Of a DNA stretch of 64,000 bases, positions 23,820-33,930 are shown one piece after another (position 1 is the stretch's first letter; the number at the start of each line of letters is the position of its first letter). Location of the stretch: the NCBI GenBank assembly GCA_907163375.1, contig CAJQUW010005374.1:1-64000 (forward strand), read 5' to 3'. This stretch comes from Prostheceraeus crozeri (Eukaryota; Platyhelminthes; Polycladida; Euryleptidae). The notes below the pieces were generated by a model. It was not told the DNA's origin. It was given only the letters and a program-made list of their open reading frames with translations, and made no database searches. The position numbers and the translations under genes were made by a program.

Positions 23820-26053
23820 ACTATCATGTTAAAAGCTTTCCTTTTTCCAAGACCAGAAAATGCACTGGTGGTATCGTATGTAATCGTAGTAACCTGTCAA
23901 TGCATGCAAACCTGGCAACAATGAATATAAATCGGCTCCCAGATTTTCAACAACTCTATGTATGGGCATGTATCTAGCTCTATCCTTTACACCAGTTCAC
24001 ATCCATAACTGTGTGCAGAGCATTTTTCGAGGTGTTTCTTTCTTGACTTTTGATTGAGATTTTGTCATACCGATTGCAGATAATATCAAGGTGCCTGCAT
24101 TCATTTCAGAATAATACTCCTGTGATTTGTTTGTAATATTAATAAGCTAGCTCCCCAAATGTCGAAGAGCCACATGACTTTGCTTTGCCATTTGCATGAT
24201 TGCCATCATATCATAGATGTTGACTGTGCTTTTGTTGCCCGTACCAGATTCCGGTAGACAAGGCTCACTTGTGATTTTATCTTCAAGCACATCGAAAAGT
24301 GCGCTTTTATTCGTTTTCCTTAGGCTACTATCTGAATATGCGATGGATGTTGACACCGCTGAAAGTTCGTAGCTTAGCACATCCTTCAAATTTAAATTTC
24401 TCAATCGAGCAACAACCATGAGGCACCCAAAAAGATTCCTGTATGCACCAATTACGAATTCTTTCTCGTCTGCTGACGTCATGATTTTCATCGTCATTGA
24501 GTCAAATAATTTGATCCTTTTTTCGGAATCGAATTTAAAAAGAATACCTTTGTATTCAATCGCTGCTCAACCAAATTCATCATTTCAATGGTGCGATTAT
24601 CGTACAAATTCAATCACTCATCAACAGAGTCTGAGTCCATCATGACACCCGTAGAAATGTTGACAAGGGGTTCAGTGCCATCCTCGTTGTCATTTAAGGA
24701 AAATGGATTGGTTATCAATTCAGATTCAAGGGCTGTTAGTGATTTCTGTACATCTTCGTCTCTCTCTACTCTTTTAGAAACTCCTTCACGGTGAGATCCT
24801 ATCCGTCTTGCGTCTTGGAGATCACACATATCTTTCAATTTTGACGTTTTCAAAGCTCGATGATGATTAGTAAGAAACCGTCGGTCTTGTGCTCCCGTTC
24901 GCTGGTTAATGCCTACGATGCCTCCAATTGTCTTTCTGTCGCGGTTGATTGATTTTTCACGTGCCATGTCCGTCCAAGTCTTTGAAAAGAGTTTAGTCGA
25001 CCGATTGATGGCATGGTCAACCTTCATAAATTCAGCATGCACGTCAGGATGAGATATACTTAGCTGATTCATATCTGACAAGTAAACTGGAAGCCATCTT
25101 GAGTGATTAGGGCGATCCATGGAAAAGAAATGCGGTTTCATGGCTGCAGTTGAAGACAAATGAAGAGGCCAATCTTCTGTTCTCTCTGCTTTGATGAAAT
25201 CTACAAGTAATTGCACCATTTCGAGATAATCACTTCAATAGGCAAACAGATTCGATTTTGTCCGTCCATAACGCTTGAATCTCTCGAGTTCTTCAGGAAG
25301 TGCCTCAGTCGTGTCACAAAATGATTTCATTGGCTTTTAGAGATCTTCTCCGTTCTCAAATGCCAGATGAAATTTTCTAGCTTGATCCATGATTGTTGAT
25401 CTATCAAGGCTGAGTAGATGTTGACTTTCTCGCCAACTTATGAAAGTCCTCCACAATATGCGAAACATGGATTCTATCACAAGTTTATGGGTCCTCACAG
25501 CTCGATTTTAGGATTTACCTTTCATGATTACTGCTGTTGTTGATTGACCGTAGGCATCGAACTGCACAAGAAGATCTTCAATTTCGGAAGACTCGTATTT
25601 TTTCCCTAAGAGTGAGAAGTAGTTCAGGACAATATGGAATCCTCCTAAACGTATAACAGTATCGTCAATTCGTCATTTCTGCGCCATTGAATCTCTTTGG
25701 CCTTAACATAAATAGCGAGATCAAATGTGATGACGTCATCTTTTTGATCAAGACTTAGCATCATAGTTTGTACTTTCTTCATGACAGTATAGACTGTGTT
25801 AAAATCTGTCGACACACCATCTATAATTGGACAACAACCAATTTCAGTTATTTCAACAGGTACGGAAGAATGAACCACGGCGTGAAAAGCAGTCCATCCC
25901 GGTATACCCTGTCTTTCCTTTTCTATCATATTCACCTCAAGTAGCTTCATTGGTATCATTCTAACCACAGATCATGCAAAATCCATTTGATGAGCTGCCG
26001 ATATAATAGATGAACTACTCTTAAACCACTCTTTCCGGTATCTCACACTTATA
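23820..26053 (-). pseudogene. Central part of the CXC-tailed uncharacterised protein
   Basis: Downward on the minus strand come WFKSSSSIISAAHQMDF, VRMIPMKLLEVNMIEKERQG, GWTAFHAVV, CCPIIDGVSTDFNTVYTVMK, VITFDLAIYVKAKEIQWRRN, RLGGFHIVLNYFSLLGK, RTHKLVIES, then MVQLLVDFIKAER (25219), LHLSSTAAMKPHFFSMDRPN, SRWLPVYLSDMNQL, VWTDMA-like and GGIVGI blocks, YELSAVSTSIAYSDSSLRKT, NRYDKISIKSQERN, and finally LPGLHALTGYDYTTSAFSGL. There are at least three in-frame stops between 25220 and 25640, a stop at 24614 and several frameshifts. About 100-150 residues seem deleted near 23.97 kb. No enzymatic motif known to me is visible, so function is unknown. Confidence 0.7.
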
Positions 26054-26200
26054 GGGCCATATGCACCAACAATAGCTTAGCCAAAGATATATCCTATGGT
26101 TTGTTAACCAGTTGGTTTTCTTTTAACCCGAAGGTAAATGCACCAAGTTTAGTCATCGATGGTTAGTAACCCATCGACGGCTAATTTATCCAACAAGAAT
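26054..26200 (+). promoter_or_regulatory. Harbinger left subterminal repeats (TAACC/GGTTA clusters)
   Basis: Besides the terminal GCACCAACA there is a second ATGCACCAAG, with repeated TTAACC, TAACCC, GGTTAG and GGCTAA motifs within ~150 bp. Myb domains typically read YAACNG/TAAC cores, so this is a plausible binding region for the element's own Myb-like protein (inference). It also lies just upstream of that gene. Confidence 0.5.
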
Positions 26201-26309
26201 TGTGATGTTTTTCTATTTATAGTACTTACGTGATCATTCTGCGTCAGCTCAACAATAGTTTAGTCGACACTCGCAGCTACAGCGGACAGTTGAAAATCCC
26301 ACATGAGCA

Positions 26310-27113
26310 ATGACTAGTCGAAGGCAACAGCGCGCTAAGAACTTTACTCCGACAGAATCAGCCACCTTATTTGAGATCATTGACCTTGATCGTGCCACTG
26401 TTCTGGAAGATAAATCGACAAACGGGCCGATGGTGAGACGCAAGACGGAGTGCTGGAACGAAATATGCACCGAGTTCAACGCCATGGGGCTGGGTATTCG
26501 AACTGCTTGTGAGCTGAAGGAGTATTCGAGACGCAAGAAGAAGGAGTTGAAGAGGGCACTATGTGAGACTCGGCGTGAAGTAAGAAGGACAGGTGGAGGC
26601 TTGGGAAAATCAGTGATGGGGCAACAGCTACAAAAATTGGCTCAGATAATTCCTCAAGAGACTTTAAATCCTCCCAGTGAATTGCTTAACATCTACGATT
26701 CCAACGCATTCATTCTCGCTGCAAACAGTGGTCAAGATATGATAACATATACAATAGATTCATCAGCAACCGATCTGCCAAAAACTTCCGGCTTGAATAA
26801 GTCTCAAACAGGTATTGGTATTCATGCGACTAATTTGGAGGACTCGGCAGCTTCATCACTCTCAAGTGAAGACGTAGAAAATAATCCTCCTGGTCCGATA
26901 ACGTCTCAACATGTCGAAGCGGAACAAATAAACGCGGGAAACATGCACAGATCCATGAACACTCGAAATAATTCACGACGCCGAAAGCGACAACCGATGA
27001 ATGAATTCCAAAGTCGATTATTGTCTTTGGCGGAGACTGAGCATCACACACGAATGGAAATATTGAACTTGAAACTGCAATATTGGAGAGGAAAAGGAAA
27101 TACATCTTCTTAA
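26310..27113 (+). CDS. Harbinger Myb/SANT-like DNA-binding protein
   Basis: A 267-residue intact frame. Residues ~8-90 form a trihelix Myb/SANT-like domain: NFTPTESATLFEIIDLDRAT, then KTECWNEICTEFNAMG, then the charged third helix KEYSRRKKKELKRAL followed by RRTGGG, the Gly-rich turn usual in these proteins. The middle is acidic/Ser-rich and disordered-looking; the last ~50 residues form a basic helix (RRRKRQPMNEFQSRLLSLAE) likely for oligomerisation or nuclear import. In Harbinger elements this second protein helps import the transposase and bind the ends. Start chosen as the first ATG in frame, 256 bp inside the element. The transposase gene lies downstream, convergent, about 500 bp away. 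Confidence 0.88.
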   Translation: MTSRRQQRAKNFTPTESATLFEIIDLDRATVLEDKSTNGPMVRRKTECWNEICTEFNAMGLGIRTACELKEYSRRKKKELKRALCETRREVRRTGGGLGKSVMGQQLQKLAQIIPQETLNPPSELLNIYDSNAFILAANSGQDMITYTIDSSATDLPKTSGLNKSQTGIGIHATNLEDSAASSLSSEDVENNPPGPITSQHVEAEQINAGNMHRSMNTRNNSRRRKRQPMNEFQSRLLSLAETEHHTRMEILNLKLQYWRGKGNTSS

Positions 27114-27618
27114 AGTAGTCTTGTGGTCGATGGTTTCTTTGTTTGATGTTATGTACATGTATACATTTTTGAAACTCGAATTTTGATGCTGTGATCTACA
27201 GTTACGTAATTCATCTTTGTAGACTTTTTTCGACCCAATATATTTTGTTGACATCAATTGTGTGTTTTAACTTGTACAAATTCTAGAGGTGGGTTGGAAA
27301 ATGGAAAGATTTTAAATTTATTCTGATAAACAAAACCTGAAATTCACCATATCTAGCATAGATTCATTTCAGTCATTCAGAAATAAGCTGCTGATATAGT
27401 AATTCTCCAATTATTGAATAGTTTTAGATGCGACAAAAATTATTTCGAAAAAATGTTGCAATTGAGAAATCTTGCGGAACTCAATTGACTCAACAAATGA
27501 CTCCCCAGAGGAAAATTTAGACTAACAGAGATAAACAAAATGGATTTACGGAGATGATGATTTATTCACGCATAGACAGATTCACAAAATACTACATCTC
27601 GGAAGATACAACATATAT

Positions 27619-28674
27619 TCAACTGGAGTTGCTAAAGTAATTCACAACAACGGAATTACGAACTGCATTTCCTCTTCGCTCATCAGGACATTCCATCGGT
27701 GTCATTAAATCCTCGCGTTCATCTATTTCTGATTTCTCGTCATCAAACTCTCTCTCGTTGCACATTATTGCAATATTGTGCAACACTGCTGTGGCGACGA
27801 TGATTCTTGGACAATTTTCAATTTTGACCCGAAGATGCTTCAAACAAGAAAAGTGGCGTTTCCACACTCCAATACATCGTTCGACAGTACATCTTGCTCT
27901 CTTTTGACTTTTGTTGTAGACTTCCTGTCCAACACTTGTGGGACAAAGGAACGGCGTGAGCAGTCCACTTGAACATCCATAACCAGAGTCACCGAGAACC
28001 CAGTAGCCTTGAGGTAGGGTAGAGATAAAGTCACGTAGAGATGATTCGTTGAAAATACGCGAGTCGTGAGCAGAGCCATACCAGCGACTAACGATGTTTC
28101 TTATTCGTAAATCACTATCACACACAACTTGTACGTTGATTGAAAAATAGTCTTTTCTATTTCGATAGAGCTCCGAAACGGATGTTGTAGGGGCGTCTAT
28201 TTTCACATGAGTACCATCCACAACGCCGACAACTCCAGGAAAATTGTGTTTTCGAAAAAATTCAGCGGCCATTTCTTGTCGTTCTTGAAAAGTTGGCAGT
28301 CGAATAAAGCGACAAGCAGCAAGAGCAATGACATTGGACACTCGATGTACTATTCTACAGGCTGTAGATTGGTGTACACCGAAACTGTCGCCATCGATAA
28401 TTTGGAATGTGTTCGCAGCAAAAAATTGTAGAGTCAGGAGCAACTGCATTTCAGGTGACACGGGATTATTTCTCTTGCTACTTACTGTTGATTCTTCTCC
28501 GAATAGTTCGAGTAGATAATGAAACGTTGCCTTAGTAAAGCGGAATCGCTGCCTAAATTCCTCTTCGCTGAACGAATCCATAACATCACTTGGACGAGTT
28601 TTGTATGTCTTCTCTGTACGTGATCCTAGCCGCGAAAGGCGATGAAGATAGTCATAGCTTTCTAGTTGATCCAT
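27619..28674 (-). CDS. Harbinger DDE transposase (HARBI1-like)
   Basis: A 351-residue intact frame, about the family's usual length. The N-terminal helical region (EEEFRQRFRFTKATFHYLLE) is followed by an HTH-like part (FGVHQSTACRIVHRV). The DDE_4 nuclease fold carries Asp153 (GVVDGTHV), Asp229 (VLGDSGYG) and Glu265 (RCTVERCIGVWK), with the S-A-H-D-S-R-I-F box at ~201-208; D229 to E265 spacing is 35 residues. All catalytic positions are present. The enzyme cuts at the inverted ends and integrates with a 3-bp duplication. Together with the Myb-like gene and good ends, it makes this copy a candidate autonomous element. Confidence 0.95.
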   Translation of the reverse strand: MDQLESYDYLHRLSRLGSRTEKTYKTRPSDVMDSFSEEEFRQRFRFTKATFHYLLELFGEESTVSSKRNNPVSPEMQLLLTLQFFAANTFQIIDGDSFGVHQSTACRIVHRVSNVIALAACRFIRLPTFQERQEMAAEFFRKHNFPGVVGVVDGTHVKIDAPTTSVSELYRNRKDYFSINVQVVCDSDLRIRNIVSRWYGSAHDSRIFNESSLRDFISTLPQGYWVLGDSGYGCSSGLLTPFLCPTSVGQEVYNKSQKRARCTVERCIGVWKRHFSCLKHLRVKIENCPRIIVATAVLHNIAIMCNEREFDDEKSEIDEREDLMTPMECPDERRGNAVRNSVVVNYFSNSS

Positions 28675-28739
28675 TTCTCTAGTCTCTGTGAATTAGCGAA
28701 ATAACAAGATACAGTTTCCACCTCCTGACGTCAAGTTGA

Positions 28740-29020
28740 AGTACACCAACGCATTCTGTGATTGGTCGGTACGAATAATGTCTGTCTTATCCAAGGTTTT
28801 AACCCTGCCCTTTAGCAAGGCTATATTTTGCTGGTTAAGTTTGCAGTTATCTCCATGGTTATCATGAAGGATTTGTTGGTGCATGCGATCCAATAACCTA
28901 CTGGCTAAGTTGCGAGTTAGCCACAGTTATTTGATGGTGCATATCGGCCTTGGTTAAATTGAAAGATAACCGCGTAATTACCTTGCTAACCGCACGGTTA
29001 GCTGTTGGTGCATACGGCCC
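28740..29020 (-). promoter_or_regulatory. Harbinger right subterminal iterated motifs
   Basis: KTTGGTGCAT-type motifs occur three times (about 28878, 28933 as GATGGTGCAT, and 29004), and more than ten TAACC/GGTTA/GGCTAA units lie within 280 bp. They overlap the likely transposase promoter, so binding could couple transposition with autoregulation (inference). Confidence 0.5.
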
Positions 29021-29023
29021 ATA

Positions 29024-29410
29024 GCCGGTAGCTGATGGACGTTTCCCATATGCATTGAATTCCAAAAGACTTTTCCATCCCTCCCACTCCAAGTGATCGT
29101 ACTCTTTTTGTATGGTCCGTGAATGAAAGGTCCATCGGCCTTGGTCCAAATGCTCCTCTTTGAGTTGCATGGGTTGTTTTGCTTCCATCAAACGTTTCCT
29201 CGTTGATATCTATGTTATCTACTGCCACTTGTGGGAATGAACCTGGTGAAATGTTTGGTGGGATCAGCACTCCGAAGAGATATGTTTTTGCAAGAGTTAC
29301 GTTCGCAAGACCTGTATCCAATATGAGCAAGTCATCATAAGAAATGCAATGTCCCATTCGATTAGGCATTGTAATAAGAAATTTTGAGCGAGTCATGTGG
29401 TGAATCACAA
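29024..29410 (-). pseudogene. N-terminal part of the CXC-tailed uncharacterised protein
   Basis: The minus strand encodes HHMTRSKFLITMPNRMGHCI, SYDDLLILDTGLANV, VLIPPNISPGSFPQVAVDNI, DINEETFDGSKTTHATQ and, after a frameshift near 29100, EFNAYGKRPSATGY up to the Harbinger insertion. The A-x-D-N-I-D-I-x-E-E-T-x-D-G-x-x-T-x-H-A-T block is the most conserved signature I recall for this multi-copy animal family. The 5' end upstream of 29410 is unclear. The other pieces are at 23.8-26.05 and 22.5-22.98 kb. Confidence 0.65.
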
Positions 29411-29561
29411 CACAGAGAGCTACATGTCATGCAGAGCATCTTTGCTCGGGCATGGGTTGCACTAAAAATTACATTGAATTACAAATGAATTTGTATAGAC
29501 TTTTATAGTCTATCCATTTCTATTCAAATGAATCAGATATGTGCTTCTGATGTTGACTAAA

Positions 29562-29853
29562 CAGCATGTTTCCGACTGAATTCACATTTTCACTTCGGTG
29601 GCACGTTGTCTTTCAGCAGTTCTAAAATTTGAACCAATGAGCCGAATTCCTTGAATGCGGCTCAAAAATCTAAGAAATAAAAGAAGAAGCAAATTTCAAG
29701 AGAGAAAAGTTTCAAATAGACAAGATTTTTATGTATCATCTAAAGGGGATTTATTGACATATGTGAATATTATATGTAAATTTTGCCACCATATTCGGAA
29801 AGATTATACTGAGAGGATTCCATAGATACAAATTGTTACCAACATTTCTCAGA
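29562..29853 (-). repeat. Right long inverted repeat
   Basis: Reverse complement of 21924-22275 with ~60 bp deleted. Key shared parts are GCATGTTTCCGACTGAATTC (29574 onward region) and ACATATGTGAATATTATATG versus the left copy's complement. See the composite element entry. Confidence 0.85.
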
Positions 29854-30038
29854 ACTTTTGAAATGTCCATGGATTTCGCGGAGATTTCTTTGAATAAATG
29901 TTTCCAATACTTCTTCAGAAATGATTTCAAGTGTATTATTGAAGAAAACATGCTTACTCACTAATTTAATAACGATATATCACAAAACCTCAAGTGAGCT
30001 GAATATGAAAACGTGTTTCGACTGGTGACTGCATGGAG
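29854..30038. other. Short intergenic stretch
   Basis: AT-rich, no recognised signal; some hints that homology to the left flank of the long repeat extends weakly here. Confidence 0.3.
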
Positions 30039-30640
30039 GGATAAGATTGTCGAGGGCTTTATCCAGGAAAAGCTGAATATACACTAGGTGACATACCACG
30101 CTCAATCACGCGTAATTACACATGACCCTAAACATCCGTGGCTATGCGGGATATTGCTGCAATATCTTTTATATAAGTTAGTATAGTTGTCAGTCCTGTT
30201 ATATAGACTTTGCGTCTCATGTGTCTGCATGTATCAGAGGCTAAACAATGTGATAGGACCTCAATTTCATGTTCAGGGAAGACAGAACATGCTTAGCGGT
30301 TCATCTTAGTGGTTCAAGCGGCAATACGACGCGCAAACTATAAATGCTCTCCTGCGCGTATTCATAAACATTTCCCATGTTTTAACAGCATCAGATCAAG
30401 TGATTTCTGACTCTTAGTGCAGCGCGCATGTACGCGGGTAGAAGAATAGAATGTCTTTAACCACGGATGTTTGGGGTGTTCCGTAATTACGCGTGAATTA
30501 CGCGTGGCATGTCACCTAGTGTAGGATTGTCGATGAATGAAGACAGGAAAAGTGAAGGATAAAATTGTCGATGAATGAATCCAGCAAAAGTCAGGGATAG
30601 GACTGTCGATGAATGAAGCCAGGAAAAGTGAAGGATTGCC
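30039..30640 (+). repeat. ~38-bp minisatellite, split by a MITE
   Basis: Units follow GGATAnnATTGTCGATGAATGAAnCCAGsAAAAGTsAr-type sequence: one diverged unit before (30039-30076) and three after (30523-30633) the MITE at 30082-30521. The MITE therefore inserted into a pre-existing tandem array. Confidence 0.75.
30082..30521 (+). mobile_element. CACTAGG-ended MITE, copy 2, TA target duplication
   Basis: The ends are CACTAGGTGACATACCACGC and GCGTGGCATGTCACCTAGTG. TA flanks both sides (30080-30081 and 30522-30523). It is 440 bp and closely related to 1525-1980. It carries a private ATATCTTTTATATAAG-like insertion near 30163 and lacks ~30 bp found in copy 1 near 1765. Confidence 0.85.
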
Positions 30641-30766
30641 AGTTTTGAAGACGGTGCTGTCCGAAGCTCCTTGAAAGTATTTTGCAAAACATGGATTTCA
30701 TCCCTACTCTGATAAACATATTTTATAAAATGAGTTCACTGACTTTGAGTAATCCTTTCTTTGCAG

Positions 30767-31663
30767 GAACTTGGAAAGTAATTATCTTTGCTGAAGATAT
30801 CAGTCTCGACAAGCATTTCCTGTTTTCACCTGAAACAACTTTGAGCGAAGTGTTGGATAGTTGGAAGAAACATTTCGGTATTTTCGGCCATTATGTCTTC
30901 AAGTCCGAGGACAGGGCTGAGGATTATGATCTGGATTTTACTCTCCGGGATGTGGGAGAGAGTAAAGATGGCTCGAAGAGGGTGGAGCTGGCGCTCGTCC
31001 TTTCAGATCTCCCGACACCTACTCCAACGCGAAACATTTATGTGGTATTGAATGGCCGATACAAACATTACCACGTGAGGCCATTTGATCGACTCAAGTA
31101 CATAATCCCAAACTCTGCTGGAATGACTTATTCATTCAATGGAAGGATTATCAATATTAGCAAGACAATTCGGCAACTGAAGATTCCTGAAAATGGAATC
31201 ATCACAGCCGTGAAAACAATCCCTGTTAAGATCTCGAATGGCAACCACAAGACATTGAATGCATTAGAGGGATCAGTGGCATCTCAGCTGAAGAATATTA
31301 TCAAGCAATTTGAGGAAGAGGATTTCTTCGTTAAATCCAAAGGACGGATTGTTCTTGGCGACGAGCTGATTGATTGTAAAGACGCCGAAGTTTCGGTGAT
31401 CAGACCGAAGTTTGAAGTGAAGATTGGACATCAAAACTTCACATTTCCCGCTAACGGAGGGAAAGTTTCCTTCCAAGACTTCACGTTTGCTCTCTCCATT
31501 GTCTCTGGAATGGAAAGGTGTGAACTCTCCCGTCACACGTACGTTTGTATGGGATGTAGAAGGCGAATTGGTGACAATGAAGAGGAAGGGCAGCTGGTCA
31601 ACATTGAGTGCTGCCGTGTCCGCTCGCTGTCGTTAAAGGTGGAAGAGGCTGCGGCTCATGAAG
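30767..31663 (+). CDS. Ubiquitin-like-fold protein, first visible coding exon
   Basis: A TTTCTTTGCAG acceptor at 30756-30766 opens an 897-nt (299-codon) exon, closed by GTGAGT at 31664. It enters and leaves in phase 1. The frame also stays open upstream to 30682, so a start at ATG 30730 cannot be excluded, but the phase-1 acceptor fits the rest of the gene. Three to four beta-grasp-like segments can be seen: GTWKVIIFAEDISLDKHFLF onward; NIYVVLNGRYKHYHVRPFDR to the NGRIINISKTIRQL block (Rad60-SLD/SUMO-like turn); VKISNGNHKTLNAL to RIVLGDELIDCKD; and FEVKIGHQNFTFPANGG onward with a CMGC motif. Function unknown: probably an adaptor or scaffold, cytosolic or nuclear, without signal peptide. Confidence 0.7.
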
Positions 31664-32784
31664 GTGAGTTGTTAACACTGTATATGTGAAATCTTGGTCT
31701 GTCATTCTGATTTAAGTTTTGAGAATGGTCAAGTCTTGTGTTTTGAAACGCAAAATACTATCTAAGGCCGCACTATTTTCTCAGCAGAATATCTTCAGAC
31801 GGAAAAGTGCTTATGCTTCATTTGGTTTGCTTATTTATACTTTCTTAAGCTTCATCAACTGTATTTCAAATCTTGCTTAACAATGCTTAAAATACGAGTT
31901 ACCGATAAATCTTGTTAGCTCCCCTAATGTATAGTTATTAGGTATGAATTTGCGGGCAGCAATGATAGAATTGCTGAATGAAGAATTCACAACGTCTGTC
32001 TTGTCTAGATGCTTGACATCAATGATGTATTCCGTGGTCGTAAGAGTGACATCATGTTGGCTTCTATCGTTCACTACACCAACGGACAGCGAATCACGTC
32101 GACTGATGAAGTCACCGTCAATATCGTGATTTCATCAGCAGTCGAAGTTCAAATGGTAAACATCTCTTTCATATCATTGTTGCATTGGTCGAATCAAACG
32201 ACTATTCCTAGGGTTAGAGGAGCAAGTCCACAACTTCAGACTAAGAAAACCTCGTACAGAATGAAATACAAGATAATTGTGTGGGACGGAAAACATGGCT
32301 GGCTGCAACTCAATCTATTACAGTTTTTGGATGCTTTCTGTGGACGCATTCGAGTACGTAAAAGTTGAGGTTGTTGAGTACGAGTTTGTTAGATGCATTT
32401 GAGCCAATGGTGAAGCCATAGACTTCTCTATAAATAGTGGTTCTGAACTGGAAGCGAAAAAAGTGCGCGTACGTTCAATACCAAAGTAGGGGTAGAGAGA
32501 AAGGCAGCCACAGGCTGCGCTCTCTGTAGGAAGCTCACAGATCATTGTCTTAACAAGACGAACATGACAGATCGGCGATGCAGCCAGCGTCATCGAAGCC
32601 TGTCTCACGTGTTGTCCATGGCATCCTCTGTCGACTACACAAAAGAAGATGAATCGATCGCTGTTGTTGCGTGAATCATCAACTAAACGCAGCTGCCAGT
32701 AAAGTGTCAATGCATTAGCTGTGTGAGACTGGTGTCAGTCACAGATAACTCAATCGGCATCCCACGTTGTCTTCCTTCGACCCC

Positions 32785-33930
32785 GGAATTCCAAAATCCA
32801 GGAAAATCTCACCCGGGATCAGCCTCGGGATTGAGTAGAATTGTAAATATCTCATTACAAAGCATAGATAGGCCTACATGTTGATAGCATGTGATGCGGG
32901 TAGTGATTTAAATGTCGGATTCCTTGGGTTAGTGCAAATCCCAAAATCCCAGGATTAATTTATCGATTCAGTTGTTATTTTGGTCGTATTTTTATAGATG
33001 GTTTACTGCTTCGGTAGGGAAAACCGAGTCGATTTTGGAATATCTTTTCAATATCTTTCTTTGAGTTACTTATTAAGAATTGTAGCCTACATATTACAGT
33101 TGTGTCAGCATATTTGCATCTGTGATTGTATACTTGCGCCCTTTGTGTTTTCTTATCACACGTGTATGTACAGGGTAGAGATTCCACAATCCCGGAAAAT
33201 CTCGGTCACAGGATACCGGGATTGAGTAGAATAGTAACTATGCCATGAAAAAGCACATGTGTTTCCCAATGATTATGCTGGGATGTGGGAATAGCAGAGA
33301 GAGGGAATTTCCAAAAGTCAGTTTACTTGCAATAGGCCTTCATCACAATTGACAAGTCAACTTAAAGTTTATTGCGTTTTATGCACAAATTGATGGCGGC
33401 AACGTTGAGAGTAACAGGGAACAGTTGCGAATTCCTGATTTTTGCACTTTCAATCTGCGATTTCTTGAGATTCGGGATTGGCAGAGTGAATATCCGGGAT
33501 TAAAGCCTGCCTACAAAGTCCCGACTTTTCTTGATCCTGGGATTTGGCATTACACTCTCTGACTCGGGTTCGAGATTCACAAAATATGAGCACACCAGCT
33601 GCATCTACAGTATATACAAGTAAAATGGCAAGATAATCAAAATCACAGCCATTTCCTCAATGCAGTGCATGAGCACATTGAGATTGCAAAATCTCTACCT
33701 CTGGATTGTACGATTGAAGAATATTTTACATGTTTTTTTACCGCAAGCTAAGCTGAATAACAACTATGGTCAAATGAGAATAATTCTTCCTGAACAGATT
33801 AATCCTGGCATTGAGTTAACCAATAGCTAATATGTAAACGAAAACTGTGGATTAATGAGAAATTTGCATCCTAAAGAACCCAATCCCGAGGATTAGCTCT
33901 ATTCCTAATCCCGGTATTGTGTATAGGCGT
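32785..33930. repeat. Scattered ATCCCGGGATT-type motifs and a ~60-bp direct repeat
   Basis: 32785-32845 and 33180-33238 are direct copies, sharing GGAAAATCTC and GGGATTGAGTAGAAT. Six or more further CCCGGGATT / AATCCCGG / TCCTGGGATT variants occur up to 33930. They could be pieces of one degraded repeat. No coding. Confidence 0.6.

Larger units (their letters stand above)
26054..29020. mobile_element. PIF/Harbinger DNA transposon, apparently complete
   Basis: Inverted ends read GGGCCATATGCACCAACA at the left and, complemented, GGGCCGTATGCACCAACA at the right. ATA flanks both sides (26051-26053, 29021-29023), a 3-bp target duplication of the Harbinger type. Inside are two uninterrupted genes in convergent orientation: a Myb/SANT-like protein (+) and a DDE transposase (-). 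This is the canonical two-gene layout. Length is 2967 bp. It inserted into the CXC-family pseudogene; skipping the element and one copy of ATA, the minus-strand host reading frame continues from 29024 into 26053. Confidence 0.93.
21924..29853 (-). mobile_element. Putative undescribed element: long inverted repeats around a decayed CXC-tailed protein
   Basis: Two inverted repeats of ~350 and ~290 bp (21924-22275 and 29562-29853) lie 235 bp and ~150 bp outside the two ends of a minus-strand pseudogene whose pieces are at 22515-22980, 23820-26053 and 29024-29410. Two later insertions (22984-23779 and 26054-29020) sit inside. Without them the unit would be about 4.2 kb with ~3.1 kb of former coding sequence. 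The symmetry suggests one transposon-like unit, but the repeats could also be two independent MITE copies. I could not define the exact ends or a target duplication. Confidence 0.45.

Noticed and set aside
32009..32157. Open segment after TGTCTAG and before ATG|GTAAAC
   Set aside because: Would need phase 0, inconsistent with the flanking phase-1 exons; the peptide matches nothing I know.
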